Shown piece by piece: positions 1 through 5,587 of a DNA stretch of 6,377 bases. Below the pieces are notes generated by a model that saw only the letters and a list, made by a program, of their open reading frames with translations, was not told the DNA's origin and did not search any database. This stretch comes from Deltaproteobacteria bacterium (lineage in GTDB: Bacteria; Myxococcota_A; Polyangia; Palsa-1104; JAEUJZ01), in NCBI GenBank assembly GCA_017990795.1, contig JAGNNG010000116.1, forward strand, positions 1 to 6,377, given 5' to 3'. Each line of letters begins with the position of its first letter. Within the stretch, counting starts at the first letter, position 1. The position numbers were made by a program, and so were the translations under genes.

Positions 1-101
1 CGCGTCCCAGCGACGTTTAGCAGCCCCAGCGCCCCGATCGACATGGCCACGAACAGGACTGCATTGGCGCCCGTTTTTCCTTTTGAAATTGGCTTGCCCA
101 T
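1..101 (-). CDS. GldG-like ABC exporter accessory protein, N-terminal fragment
   Basis: Only the first 33 codons are present; the gene runs off the left edge. The translation begins MGKPISKGKTGANAVLFVAM, continuing with a hydrophobic stretch to about residue 29 that ends in LLNVAG. A short basic N-terminus, one membrane helix and then an L-N-V motif is how GldG-type proteins (ABC_transp_aux) begin. They are membrane-anchored partners of GldA/GldF-type ATPase and permease pairs. The start is well supported: GGAGGT at 114-109 lies seven bases upstream, and the ATG shares an A with the permease stop (TAATG), which indicates translational coupling. The position directly after an ATPase and an ABC-2 permease is the usual order for this set. 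The family call rests on the first 33 residues plus context, so it is probable rather than certain. Confidence 0.72.
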   Translation of the reverse strand, partial: MGKPISKGKTGANAVLFVAMSIGALGLLNVAGT

Positions 102-817
102 TAGCGCCACCTCCGGCTCTCAAGCGTTGCCTGCGTGATGAGCAGACACGAACCAATCAGCGTGAAAAAGTACAGGATGTCGCGGGAATCGATGACGCCG
201 CGCGCCATGTTCCCAATGTGACGATCCATTCCCAGCCAGTCGAGCAGCGGCTGCACCGTCGGCGGAAACACCTGCACGACCTTGCCAATCAGCCACAGGA
301 TCAGGCACAGCAGCACCGCGCCGATAAAGGCCACAATCTGATTCTTGGTAAACGAGGACGTCATCATGCCAATCGCCATGTACGTCGCTGCCACCAAAAA
401 CAGACCCAGAAAGCCGGCAAGTGCGGGCCCTTTGTCCAGCGGTCCCAGCGCCGAGACCGTACCCGCAAACACCAGCATGCCAGCCATCACGAACGCAAAC
501 AGTCCCAGCGCCGCCAGGTACTTGCCCAAAACCACTTCCCAGTCGCTCACTGGCATGGTGAGCAGCAGCTCTAGCGTGTCATTGCTGCGCTCTTCGGCCA
601 GCAAACGCATGGTGATTGCAGGGCCGACAATCGCGACCAGCAGCGTGGTCCAGAAGCCGTCAAACAGCTCGCGCAGCTCGGCAGTCTGCTGAATAAACAA
701 AGTCTGGAAGAACAAGAGCCCCGACAGCAGCAGAAACACTGCCACGACGACATAGGCAATCGGGGAGTTGAAATACGCGCCCAGCTCTCGACGGGCGATG
801 GTAGTGATGTTTTTCAT
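101..817 (-). CDS. ABC-2 type transporter permease (GldF-like)
   Basis: This 238-residue integral membrane protein is the channel-forming subunit of an ABC exporter and would pair with the ATPase encoded just upstream. About six membrane helices are visible, near residues 20-40, 57-73, 100-122, 133-151, 160-180 and 213-229. The cytoplasmic loop after the second helix carries the family's conserved block EERSNDTLELLLTMPVSDWE (residues 75-94), which contacts the ATPase. The length matches GldF/NosY-like permeases, usually about 240 residues. The start is supported by AGGAG nine bases upstream, in the 27-base gap after the ATPase stop. The stop overlaps the next gene as TAATG. The transported substrate cannot be read from the sequence. 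In Flavobacterium, Gld homologues serve gliding motility, but the same three-gene set occurs in many non-gliding bacteria, so I do not infer motility. Confidence 0.92.
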   Translation of the reverse strand: MKNITTIARRELGAYFNSPIAYVVVAVFLLLSGLLFFQTLFIQQTAELRELFDGFWTTLLVAIVGPAITMRLLAEERSNDTLELLLTMPVSDWEVVLGKYLAALGLFAFVMAGMLVFAGTVSALGPLDKGPALAGFLGLFLVAATYMAIGMMTSSFTKNQIVAFIGAVLLCLILWLIGKVVQVFPPTVQPLLDWLGMDRHIGNMARGVIDSRDILYFFTLIGSCLLITQATLESRRWR

Positions 818-844
818 ATGCTCATTCTCCTCGCTCGGCTTGGC

Positions 845-1846
845 TTAGTTGGCATGGCCGCTGGCTGCGCCCGTGCCGGTGAGCGTACGGAATACGTCTT
901 CAAGCGACGCCCGCTCGCGCTTAAGCTCAGTCAGGACCAAGCCTTTCTGCATCGCCATCTTGAAGATCTCAGCGCGCGGATCTGCGCCTGACTTGGCATG
1001 CACCACGAAGCGATAGCTGCCTGCAGCTTGCGCCTCATCAGCGTCGGCAGCAGCCAGACGCACGGAAGCAACACCCGCCACGGCTTCAAGCCCGCTCTTG
1101 GCAGCGTCTTCACTGCCAATCAGCTCAACGGCCAGCTCCATGTGGCCTTGGGCCCGACGCTGTAGCTCATCGGGGCGGCCATCGGCAGCAATCTTGCCTT
1201 TGGAAATGATAAGCACCCGCGAGCAAGTCGCTGCGACTTCCTGCATGATGTGCGTCGAGAAGATGACGGTCTTGGACTCGCCGATGTGGCGAATGACCTG
1301 GCGAATCTCCACGATTTGATTCGGGTCCAGGCCCGAGGTGGGCTCGTCGAGAATCAGGACTTCCGGCTCATGCAGGATGGCCTGCGCAAGGCCTACACGC
1401 TGCTTAAAGCCCTTGGACAGCTCGCCGATTTGAAAGCCTAGGCGGTCGCCGATGCCGCACTGCTCAACCACCGCTTTCAGGCGCTTGGTCCGTGCCGGAC
1501 CTTTGGGCAGGTGCCGAATGTCAGCGATAAACTGCAGGTACTCAAGGACGGTCATGTCCTTGTACAGCGGCGTGCCTTCGGGCAGGTAGCCGATGCGCGC
1601 TCGCGCCTGCAGAGGCTGGTCAAAGACGTCGAAGCCAGCGATCTCTGCTCGTCCGGCGGTCGGTGCCAAAAACGAGGTCAGGATCTTCATCGTCGTCGTC
1701 TTCCCGGCGCCGTTGGGCCCGAGGAAGCCGAGCACCTCTCCGGCGTGAACGTCGAACGAGATGCCGTTGACCGCCGCGACCGAACCATACTTTTTGGTTA
1801 GGCCGTCGACATGGATCATGGTCTTGCCTTGCGCTTGTGGTGTCAT
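845..1846 (-). CDS. ABC transporter ATP-binding protein (GldA-like exporter ATPase)
   Basis: This cytoplasmic ATPase would energise the permease encoded next. With the start used here it has 333 residues. Visible motifs are Walker A GPNGAGKTT (43-51), a Q-loop region IGYLPEGTPLY (85-95) with Glu where many ABC proteins have Gln, as is common in GldA-type ATPases, signature LSKGF (143-147), Walker B VLILDEPT (163-170), D-loop SGLDP (171-175) and the switch His199. Residues from about 235 form the extra C-terminal domain typical of ABC-2 exporter ATPases. The open frame extends to 1912, but that N-terminus is not family-like. ATG at 1846 has a modest GGGA upstream. ATG at 1819, beginning MIHVDGLTKKYG with AAGG seven bases upstream, is equally plausible and gives 324 residues. 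A promoter and palindrome lie just upstream at 1925-1965. Confidence 0.93.
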   Translation of the reverse strand: MTPQAQGKTMIHVDGLTKKYGSVAAVNGISFDVHAGEVLGFLGPNGAGKTTTMKILTSFLAPTAGRAEIAGFDVFDQPLQARARIGYLPEGTPLYKDMTVLEYLQFIADIRHLPKGPARTKRLKAVVEQCGIGDRLGFQIGELSKGFKQRVGLAQAILHEPEVLILDEPTSGLDPNQIVEIRQVIRHIGESKTVIFSTHIMQEVAATCSRVLIISKGKIAADGRPDELQRRAQGHMELAVELIGSEDAAKSGLEAVAGVASVRLAAADADEAQAAGSYRFVVHAKSGADPRAEIFKMAMQKGLVLTELKRERASLEDVFRTLTGTGAASGHAN

Positions 1847-1924
1847 CGCGTTTCCCAAATCCAAGACGGTTAGTGTGAGGAACTTACCTGTACTGTGTGA
1901 ACAAGAGAGCACCCAAAGATATGC

Positions 1925-1938
1925 GTGCCGACCGGCAC
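1925..1938. promoter_or_regulatory. Operator-like palindrome at the predicted transcription start
   Basis: GTGCCG-AC-CGGCAC is an inverted repeat with perfect 6-bp arms and a 2-bp centre. It overlaps the downstream end of the -10 box by two bases and covers the predicted start site near 1930. A protein bound there would block the promoter, so a dimeric repressor site is a reasonable reading. No regulator gene is in the window and the regulator family is unknown. As a transcript hairpin it would have too small a loop, which favours a DNA-level role. Confidence 0.4.
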
Positions 1939-1965
1939 TTTAGGTATCGATCTGGGGGTTGTCAA
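1937..1965 (-). promoter_or_regulatory. Predicted sigma-70-type promoter of the ABC exporter operon
   Basis: On the minus strand a perfect -35 box TTGACA (1965-1960) is followed by exactly 17 bases and then TAAAGT (1942-1937), which matches the -10 consensus at four of six positions. Transcription would begin near 1930, leaving a leader of about 85 bases before the ATG at 1846. It lies in the only sizeable gap upstream of the ATPase gene and points towards it, so it probably drives ATPase, permease and GldG-like genes together. Confidence 0.6.
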
Positions 1966-2006
1966 GGGAGCGAGCAGCGACAATTTTGCCAGAAATTTGG
2001 CCGACT

Positions 2007-2031
2007 CTCGGGCAGAGGTCTGAGCCTCGAG
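2007..2031 (-). terminator. Weak stem-loop after the lipoprotein gene
   Basis: Four bases past the lipoprotein stop codon the minus-strand transcript can form CTCG-A-GGC / GCC-CGAG, seven pairs with one bulged A and a 10-base loop. No run of T follows, so it is not a classical intrinsic terminator. It could mark a 3' end or stabilise the message. A second small inverted repeat, GCCA/TGGC around AAATTT, follows at 1988-2001. Confidence 0.22.
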
Positions 2032-2035
2032 GTTT

Positions 2036-2611
2036 CTACTTGGGGCAGGCATCCACGGCAAAGTCTTCTTCGATGCGCTCGCCCGTTAAAAACTGCAGGT
2101 TGAACCGGCCCGCGACACGCTTGTACTGCGTTATCTCCGAGACTCGCACCACGCCGCCTGCCCGCATCGCCCAGGACGGCTGCTGGTTATTGCCGACGGG
2201 ATACTGACCGACACCGGCATAGCGCATGTCGCCCGCGCCACCCGTGATCATGGTGTCCAGCGTCACGTCATCCCCAGGCATCACCGAGTCCACGGTAATC
2301 ACCAGCGCGTAGTGCTCCTCTTTGTAGGGCAGCACCGGCAGGCCACGCAGCGGCGGCTTACTGGCTGAGTACATGTTCAAGATCCGGCACGCCTCATCCT
2401 GCGGCATCGTGTCCCGAACGATGGACATCGAGAAATCCGACGGGAAATAGACGTAGGTGCTGTTGAACTTGATGTTGCGACCGTCAAAGGGAGGCTTGTC
2501 ACCTGCCCCCGTGATGTCGCTGTCTTTCCCACAGCCACCGAGGATAGAGCAAGCCAAAGCGCCAGCCGCGACTAGCCACAGACCCTGGGTCACACGAACT
2601 TTTTTTGCCAT
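2036..2611 (-). CDS. Predicted lipoprotein of unknown function
   Basis: This is a 191-residue exported protein I do not recognise. The N-terminus is a clear lipoprotein signal: basic MAKKVR, a hydrophobic core at residues 11-24, and lipobox L24-G-G-C27, so the mature protein begins at Cys27. Residue +2 is Gly, with no Asp retention signal, so the outer membrane is a possible destination. A short flexible linker (about 28-43) leads into a mixed region with several alternating hydrophobic stretches, such as HYALVITVDSVM (100-111), suggesting a small beta-rich domain. Cys75 and Cys189 are the only cysteines in the mature chain beyond the lipidated one and could form a disulfide. The start is secure: AGGAG lies nine bases upstream. 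The gene stands between a biotin carrier gene, 127 bases upstream, and the ABC exporter operon, 189 bases downstream, with no sign of joint function. Confidence 0.82.
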   Translation of the reverse strand: MAKKVRVTQGLWLVAAGALACSILGGCGKDSDITGAGDKPPFDGRNIKFNSTYVYFPSDFSMSIVRDTMPQDEACRILNMYSASKPPLRGLPVLPYKEEHYALVITVDSVMPGDDVTLDTMITGGAGDMRYAGVGQYPVGNNQQPSWAMRAGGVVRVSEITQYKRVAGRFNLQFLTGERIEEDFAVDACPK

Positions 2612-2738
2612 TCCAGCTGGCTCCTACTGAAAGAAAGTGGGGGAATCGGATGCAAACCTGGGAGTACGAAGCGACGGTAAGGCCCCAGCGCACCGCGAGA
2701 GCATGAGGCGAGCGGCCTGCCTGCAACAATCGAGAGCG

Positions 2739-3278
2739 TTAGCCTTGCGGAGTAAGGCCAACCAAGAGCTGGCCGCCTTCGACCGTCTGCCCTTCGCGCA
2801 CCGCGATCTCGGCCACCTTGCCTGCACCGGGGGAGCGCAGCTCGTTTTCCATCTTCATGGCCTCGATCACCAGCAGTGCCTGGCCAGCTTTGACCTGGTC
2901 GCCGACCTTGCAGGAGATCTTGACCACTTTACCGGGCATTGCAGCGCGCAATTCGGAGGCTGCCGCACCACCGCCAGCAGACGAGGAAGCAGTGCCATCA
3001 CGAAGATCCGCAATCTTTAACGCAATGGGCTCGCCCGCTGACACGGTGACTTTTAGCTCGCCTGCCGCGCCATCCACATCCACGACGCGCTGACGACCAG
3101 CAGCGTCAATCAAAGACCAAGTGGCAGCGCTCCCGGATGACTCGACCCGGCGAGCCGCAAGGACTGCCTCCTGGCCATCGACCACGACGCGAAAGCGCTC
3201 ATCCCCAAGCGGCTCTACCACCACTTGCCGGGGCTCTTTCCCGCCGCCGACCTGGACCTGATATTCGTACGTTTTCAT
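2739..3278 (-). CDS. Biotin carboxyl carrier-type protein (biotinyl-lipoyl domain)
   Basis: This 179-residue protein carries biotin between the two half-reactions of a biotin-dependent carboxylase, or of a decarboxylase pump. The C-terminal biotinyl domain spans about residues 108-176. It has the hallmark EAMKMEN with biotinylated Lys142, 37 residues from the C-terminus as the family requires, after a typical AAMPGKVVKI entry strand. Residues 1-93 form a separate beta-rich region like that seen in standalone carriers of acyl-CoA carboxylases, followed by a Ser/Gly/Ala linker (about 95-108). No biotin carboxylase, carboxyltransferase or decarboxylase gene lies nearby, so the enzyme served (acetyl-, propionyl- or other acyl-CoA carboxylase) cannot be named. 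The start is three bases after the stop of the acidic protein gene. The nearest GAGGA is within that gene's last codons, about 13 bases upstream, so translational coupling is likely. Confidence 0.9.
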   Translation of the reverse strand: MKTYEYQVQVGGGKEPRQVVVEPLGDERFRVVVDGQEAVLAARRVESSGSAATWSLIDAAGRQRVVDVDGAAGELKVTVSAGEPIALKIADLRDGTASSSAGGGAAASELRAAMPGKVVKISCKVGDQVKAGQALLVIEAMKMENELRSPGAGKVAEIAVREGQTVEGGQLLVGLTPQG

Positions 3279-3281
3279 CGA

Positions 3282-3605
3282 CTACTCGTCATCCTCATCG
3301 AAGTCGTCGTCATCGTCGTCTTCATCATCGTCGTCTTCGTCATCATCGTCTTCGTCATCATCGTCTTCATCATCGTCGTCGTCGTCTTCATAGTCGTCGT
3401 CGATGTCGTCGTCGAACTCGTCTTCGTCGATGTCTTCGTCGAACTCGGCGTCTGGATCAGCCTCTTCGTCGAAGTCCTCATCCGCGTCGTCGTCATCATC
3501 GGCGTAGTCGTCTTCATCTTCGTCTTCATCCTTCAATGGGGCCGCGCCCAGCGCTCCCAGAGAGAGAATCCACGACGGAAGCACTTCTGTTTCACAAACC
3601 AACAT
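3282..3605 (-). CDS. Extremely acidic Asp/Glu repeat protein, function unknown
   Basis: This is a 107-residue protein of unknown function. Residues 1-25 contain a short hydrophobic segment (about 8-24, VLPSWILSLGALGAAPL). Residues 26-107 are Asp or Glu at 69 of 82 positions, with no basic residue after Lys25. Four DDDDE-type units occupy about residues 76-95. Hydrophobic residues Phe55, Ile59, Phe64, Ile68 and Tyr72 recur every four or five positions. Low complexity alone could be accidental, but the start has a near-consensus ribosome binding site, AGGAGG seven bases upstream of the ATG at 3605, and the stop lies three bases before the biotin carrier start. Both argue for a real, translated gene. 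Asp codons mix GAC and GAT, as expected if the protein rather than the DNA repeat is selected. It could be a disordered acidic chaperone, a DNA mimic or a cation binder; none of these is shown. Confidence 0.78.
   Translation of the reverse strand: MLVCETEVLPSWILSLGALGAAPLKDEDEDEDDYADDDDDADEDFDEEADPDAEFDEDIDEDEFDDDIDDDYEDDDDDDEDDDDEDDDDEDDDDEDDDDDDFDEDDE
3306..3380. repeat. 15-bp in-frame minisatellite inside the acidic gene
   Basis: Four contiguous 15-base units lie at 3321-3335, 3336-3350, 3351-3365 and 3366-3380. On the plus strand they read ttcatcatcgtcgtc, ttcgtcatcatcgtc, ttcgtcatcatcgtc, ttcatcatcgtcgtc, an A-B-B-A order with the two B copies identical. A related 15-base block (gtcgtcatcgtcgtc) precedes them at 3306-3320. 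On the coding strand each full unit encodes DDDDE. The unit length is a multiple of three, so copy-number change would lengthen or shorten the protein without a frameshift. Confidence 0.85.
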
Positions 3606-3944
3606 CTCCGATCCTCCTGCCGATCCCTTTTGACAAACTTTTCCGGTCTATTTAGGTGAACACGCTCAGGCTCTTGTCGACGGTACCGCTGCGGCCAACC
3701 TGTCCACGAACCTATCGAGCGCACTTATGTCTTGTTTGCTTTGAATTCCGCCCCCCAGCCCAAGCCTACTACAACCGACGGAAGAGATATTGCTGACCTA
3801 CCGCCAAACAGCGGGCCTTGCTTAACACAAAATAGCGGGCCCGCGCTTTATTCAAATCTACTGACACATCAGCACAATTTGCCAAAGAGGCGACGCGCAC
3901 TCGCGCTACAGCGTAATCCCAGGCAGCGCGCGGTGCATCAGCAT
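3606..3944. other. 339-base gap without a gene, between S51 gene and acidic gene
   Basis: I see no convincing coding region on either strand; the long plus-strand frame that crosses it continues antisense into the S51 gene. It should hold the 3' end of the S51 transcript and the promoter of the acidic/biotin carrier unit. Inverted repeats occur at 3902-3907/3925-3930 (CGCGCT/AGCGCG) and 3811-3817/3838-3844 (GCGGGCC/GGCCCGC, 20-base loop). The second ends in a perfect 10-bp palindrome GCGGGCCCGC at 3835-3844. A minus-strand promoter candidate is TCGACA (3680-3675), a 19-base spacer and CTAAAT (3655-3650), which is weak because of the long spacer and poor -10. Confidence 0.5.
3902..3930 (-). 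terminator. Weak stem-loop after the S51 gene
   Basis: Fourteen bases past the stop codon, the minus-strand RNA can pair CGCGCT with AGCGCG (six GC-rich pairs) around a 17-base loop. The next T-rich stretch (CTCTTT) is roughly 14 bases downstream and short, so this is only a candidate 3' end structure. The alternative is the inverted repeat at 3811-3844, followed by TGTTTGG. Confidence 0.22.
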
Positions 3945-5519
3945 CTAAAACGAGACCTCTCGGGATGCCAGATTCATTCGACTGCCCGTCGGCAACCAGT
4001 GTACTCGAAGATGCTCGATTGCGACGGACTGACGTGGCTGCATGCTCACCATTGGCTCAACCACATAGGTAGACTGCGCGGTGAGGGTGGCAGCGCGACC
4101 GTCTACGATCAGCGCAGCGCTCTCTGGGTCACCGGTGCCTTCGGCGACAAAATCGAGAACACCGCTGGCATCGGCCCTTATCGCAGCCCCTTGATCCAGG
4201 GCAATCCCGACTCGGGCAGCCAGGTTTTCCGGGCGTGTCAGGCCCCACATCAGACCGCCCAGGCGATTCTCGATCAGCGCGGAAGCCGCAAACACCTGCG
4301 TAACGACCAGCCCTTGCGGCACATCGCCACGCCCGGACACCAGGGCGAGCATTCCTCGACGCAGCAGGCGCTGCTCGGTGGCTACGTCTTTGAGACGAGC
4401 CCCGCCAGCTTCAATGTCTTCGGTGCGAGAACCGCCGATACGGACCGCTCGGCCCACACCCGGCTGCGCGGCCTCTGGCAGCGACGTGGTTCCAGGGCTC
4501 CGCCGCAAGATCTGCCCAGTCAACAGGTCGACCGAGTAGCCCTCCGTAAGCTGATCGCACTCCAGGTTGGCAATCGCCGGTGGACGCTTGTCCTGCAGGC
4601 TCACGCGCGTCTGCGGCACCGCGCGCAGCAACGTCACCGCCCCCTGCCCTGCGACCTCACCGACGAGCTGCTGGTCGATCAGCAGCGCTGTCTTCTCATC
4701 TAGACCGACGCCAAGCAGCGGCACACCAGGGCGGGCCTGCAGCCGATTGGCCAGCATCACCCCCAGGCGCGCCAGTCGTCCCCGCGTCGTAAAGTGCGTG
4801 TCGATCAACACTCGCGGCAGCAGTCCTGCCGTACCCGCTGCAGTTGCGTCGGGCGTGCCAGTTGGCACATAGCGAACGAAGTCCTCCGAGAAGCTCAGCA
4901 GTGCAGAGCGGCCATTTTGGATGGCCTCCACCGGCCCCAGCGAGCCTTTCTGCGCATCAAAGACCACCTGCGACAGCACATGAGCGCCCGCGCTGGTCCC
5001 AGCCAGCACGCCCCCGCGCTGATAGACCCGCCCAAGCGCCTCAGAGACGCCGGTACCGCCCCACAGCGTCACGTACTTGGCCTGATCGCCGCCTTTGATA
5101 AAGACCGCTGACGCCGCATCGATCAGCGCTGCGGTCTCAGGCTTCTGAGCGGTCGCGCGGTCGGCAATCAGCACGTTCTGAGCATCGGCAGCCCCGAGCT
5201 TGCGAAAGTAGTCCGGCAGCCACTCGGTCTCCGATGCGGTGGACAGGATGACGACCTTGCCCCGTCCCGCATGCGTCACGATATAGCCGTACGCACGCTG
5301 GGACCACGACGGAGACACGCCAAACTCCTCTTCGGCGCCACCGCCCACTACCACCACATAGCCACGACCTCCGGCGGCTCGCAGGTCCGGGCGCGGCCCA
5401 AGATCTGCGGCAACCGATAGGTCGGTATCTGCGTCGGGAAATAGCTCAGTCGAAGGCGACTTGCAGCCAGCGCTTGCGCTAAGTAGACAGACGCTCAAGA
5501 TCCAGCCCGGCCAGCCCAT
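3945..5519 (-). CDS. Cyanophycinase-like peptidase S51 family lipoprotein with duplicated C-terminal half
   Basis: Family S51 contains cyanophycinases, which cut beta-Asp-Arg bonds, and related beta-aspartyl or alpha-aspartyl peptidases. With the start used, the protein has 524 residues. Residues 1-19 look like an export signal ending SASAGC (Cys19); Ser at -3 makes the lipobox imperfect, so simple secretion is possible. An Asp/Leu/Pro-rich tether follows (about 20-50). The domain spans about 52-340: VVVVGGGAEEE (55-65), KGGDQ (142-146), nucleophile Ser176 in GTSAGAH (174-180), His242 in IDTHF, and Glu275 in GVGLDEKTAL, the expected Ser/His/Glu triad. Residues about 385-524 resemble 200-340 but lack the catalytic residues. 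Authentic cyanophycinases are much shorter, so the substrate is open. The frame extends upstream: ATG at 5588 overlaps the encapsulin stop (TAATG) with AAGG close by. I prefer 5519 because it starts directly at the signal peptide, though its ribosome site (GGA) is weak. Confidence 0.86.
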   Translation of the reverse strand: MGWPGWILSVCLLSASAGCKSPSTELFPDADTDLSVAADLGPRPDLRAAGGRGYVVVVGGGAEEEFGVSPSWSQRAYGYIVTHAGRGKVVILSTASETEWLPDYFRKLGAADAQNVLIADRATAQKPETAALIDAASAVFIKGGDQAKYVTLWGGTGVSEALGRVYQRGGVLAGTSAGAHVLSQVVFDAQKGSLGPVEAIQNGRSALLSFSEDFVRYVPTGTPDATAAGTAGLLPRVLIDTHFTTRGRLARLGVMLANRLQARPGVPLLGVGLDEKTALLIDQQLVGEVAGQGAVTLLRAVPQTRVSLQDKRPPAIANLECDQLTEGYSVDLLTGQILRRSPGTTSLPEAAQPGVGRAVRIGGSRTEDIEAGGARLKDVATEQRLLRRGMLALVSGRGDVPQGLVVTQVFAASALIENRLGGLMWGLTRPENLAARVGIALDQGAAIRADASGVLDFVAEGTGDPESAALIVDGRAATLTAQSTYVVEPMVSMQPRQSVAIEHLRVHWLPTGSRMNLASREVSF

Positions 5520-5531
5520 TTTGTGTCCAAC

Positions 5532-5564
5532 CAGCTGCCGCAGGTTCGTCGCTGCGGGCAGCTG
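5532..5564 (-). promoter_or_regulatory. Stem-loop between encapsulin gene and S51 start
   Basis: The minus-strand RNA can form CAGCTGCC/GGCAGCTG (eight perfect pairs) continued by GCAG/CTGC (four pairs) after a single bulged C, closing an 8-base loop (5551-5544). The stem ends 12 bases before the ATG at 5519, just upstream of its weak ribosome site. No T run follows, so it is not an intrinsic terminator. It may set relative expression of the two genes by stabilising the encapsulin message, pausing transcription or masking translation of the second gene. Confidence 0.55.
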
Positions 5565-5587
5565 CCTAAGACTAGCCGCGCCCTGCA

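Noticed and set aside
83..574. 163-codon plus-strand frame
   Set aside because: It is antisense to the ABC permease, with a basic, low-information composition.
3306..3380. Repeat block as a CRISPR array
   Set aside because: The units are 15 bp, contiguous and in frame with a coding region, with no spacers.
3275..3529. Minus-strand Met/Thr/Lys-rich frame inside the acidic gene
   Set aside because: It is a frame-shifted reading of the same trinucleotide-like repeat (ATG/ACG/AAG), with no independent start signal; the acidic frame has AGGAGG upstream.
3630..3654. Plus-strand TTGACA followed by TATTTA as a divergent promoter
   Set aside because: The spacer is only 13 bases and no plus-strand gene follows.
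3225..3659. Plus-strand frame rich in Val, Ile and Phe (VVFIIVVFVIIV type), resembling a membrane protein
   Set aside because: It is the exact antisense of the GAN-codon acidic repeat, so GAC/GAT read backwards give GTC/ATC. The hydrophobicity is a by-product, and there is no supporting ribosome site.
3945..4010. C-terminus of the S51 protein (LPTGSRMNLASREVSF) as an encapsulin cargo-targeting peptide
   Set aside because: It resembles the LTVGSL-type motif only loosely and instead aligns with the conserved closing strand of the S51 fold; the protein also has an export signal.
3732..4703. 323-codon plus-strand open frame
   Set aside because: It lies mostly antisense to the S51 coding region, whose protein motifs and catalytic residues are clear. 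The translation is Arg/His/Gln-rich with no family features, typical of antisense frames in GC-rich DNA.
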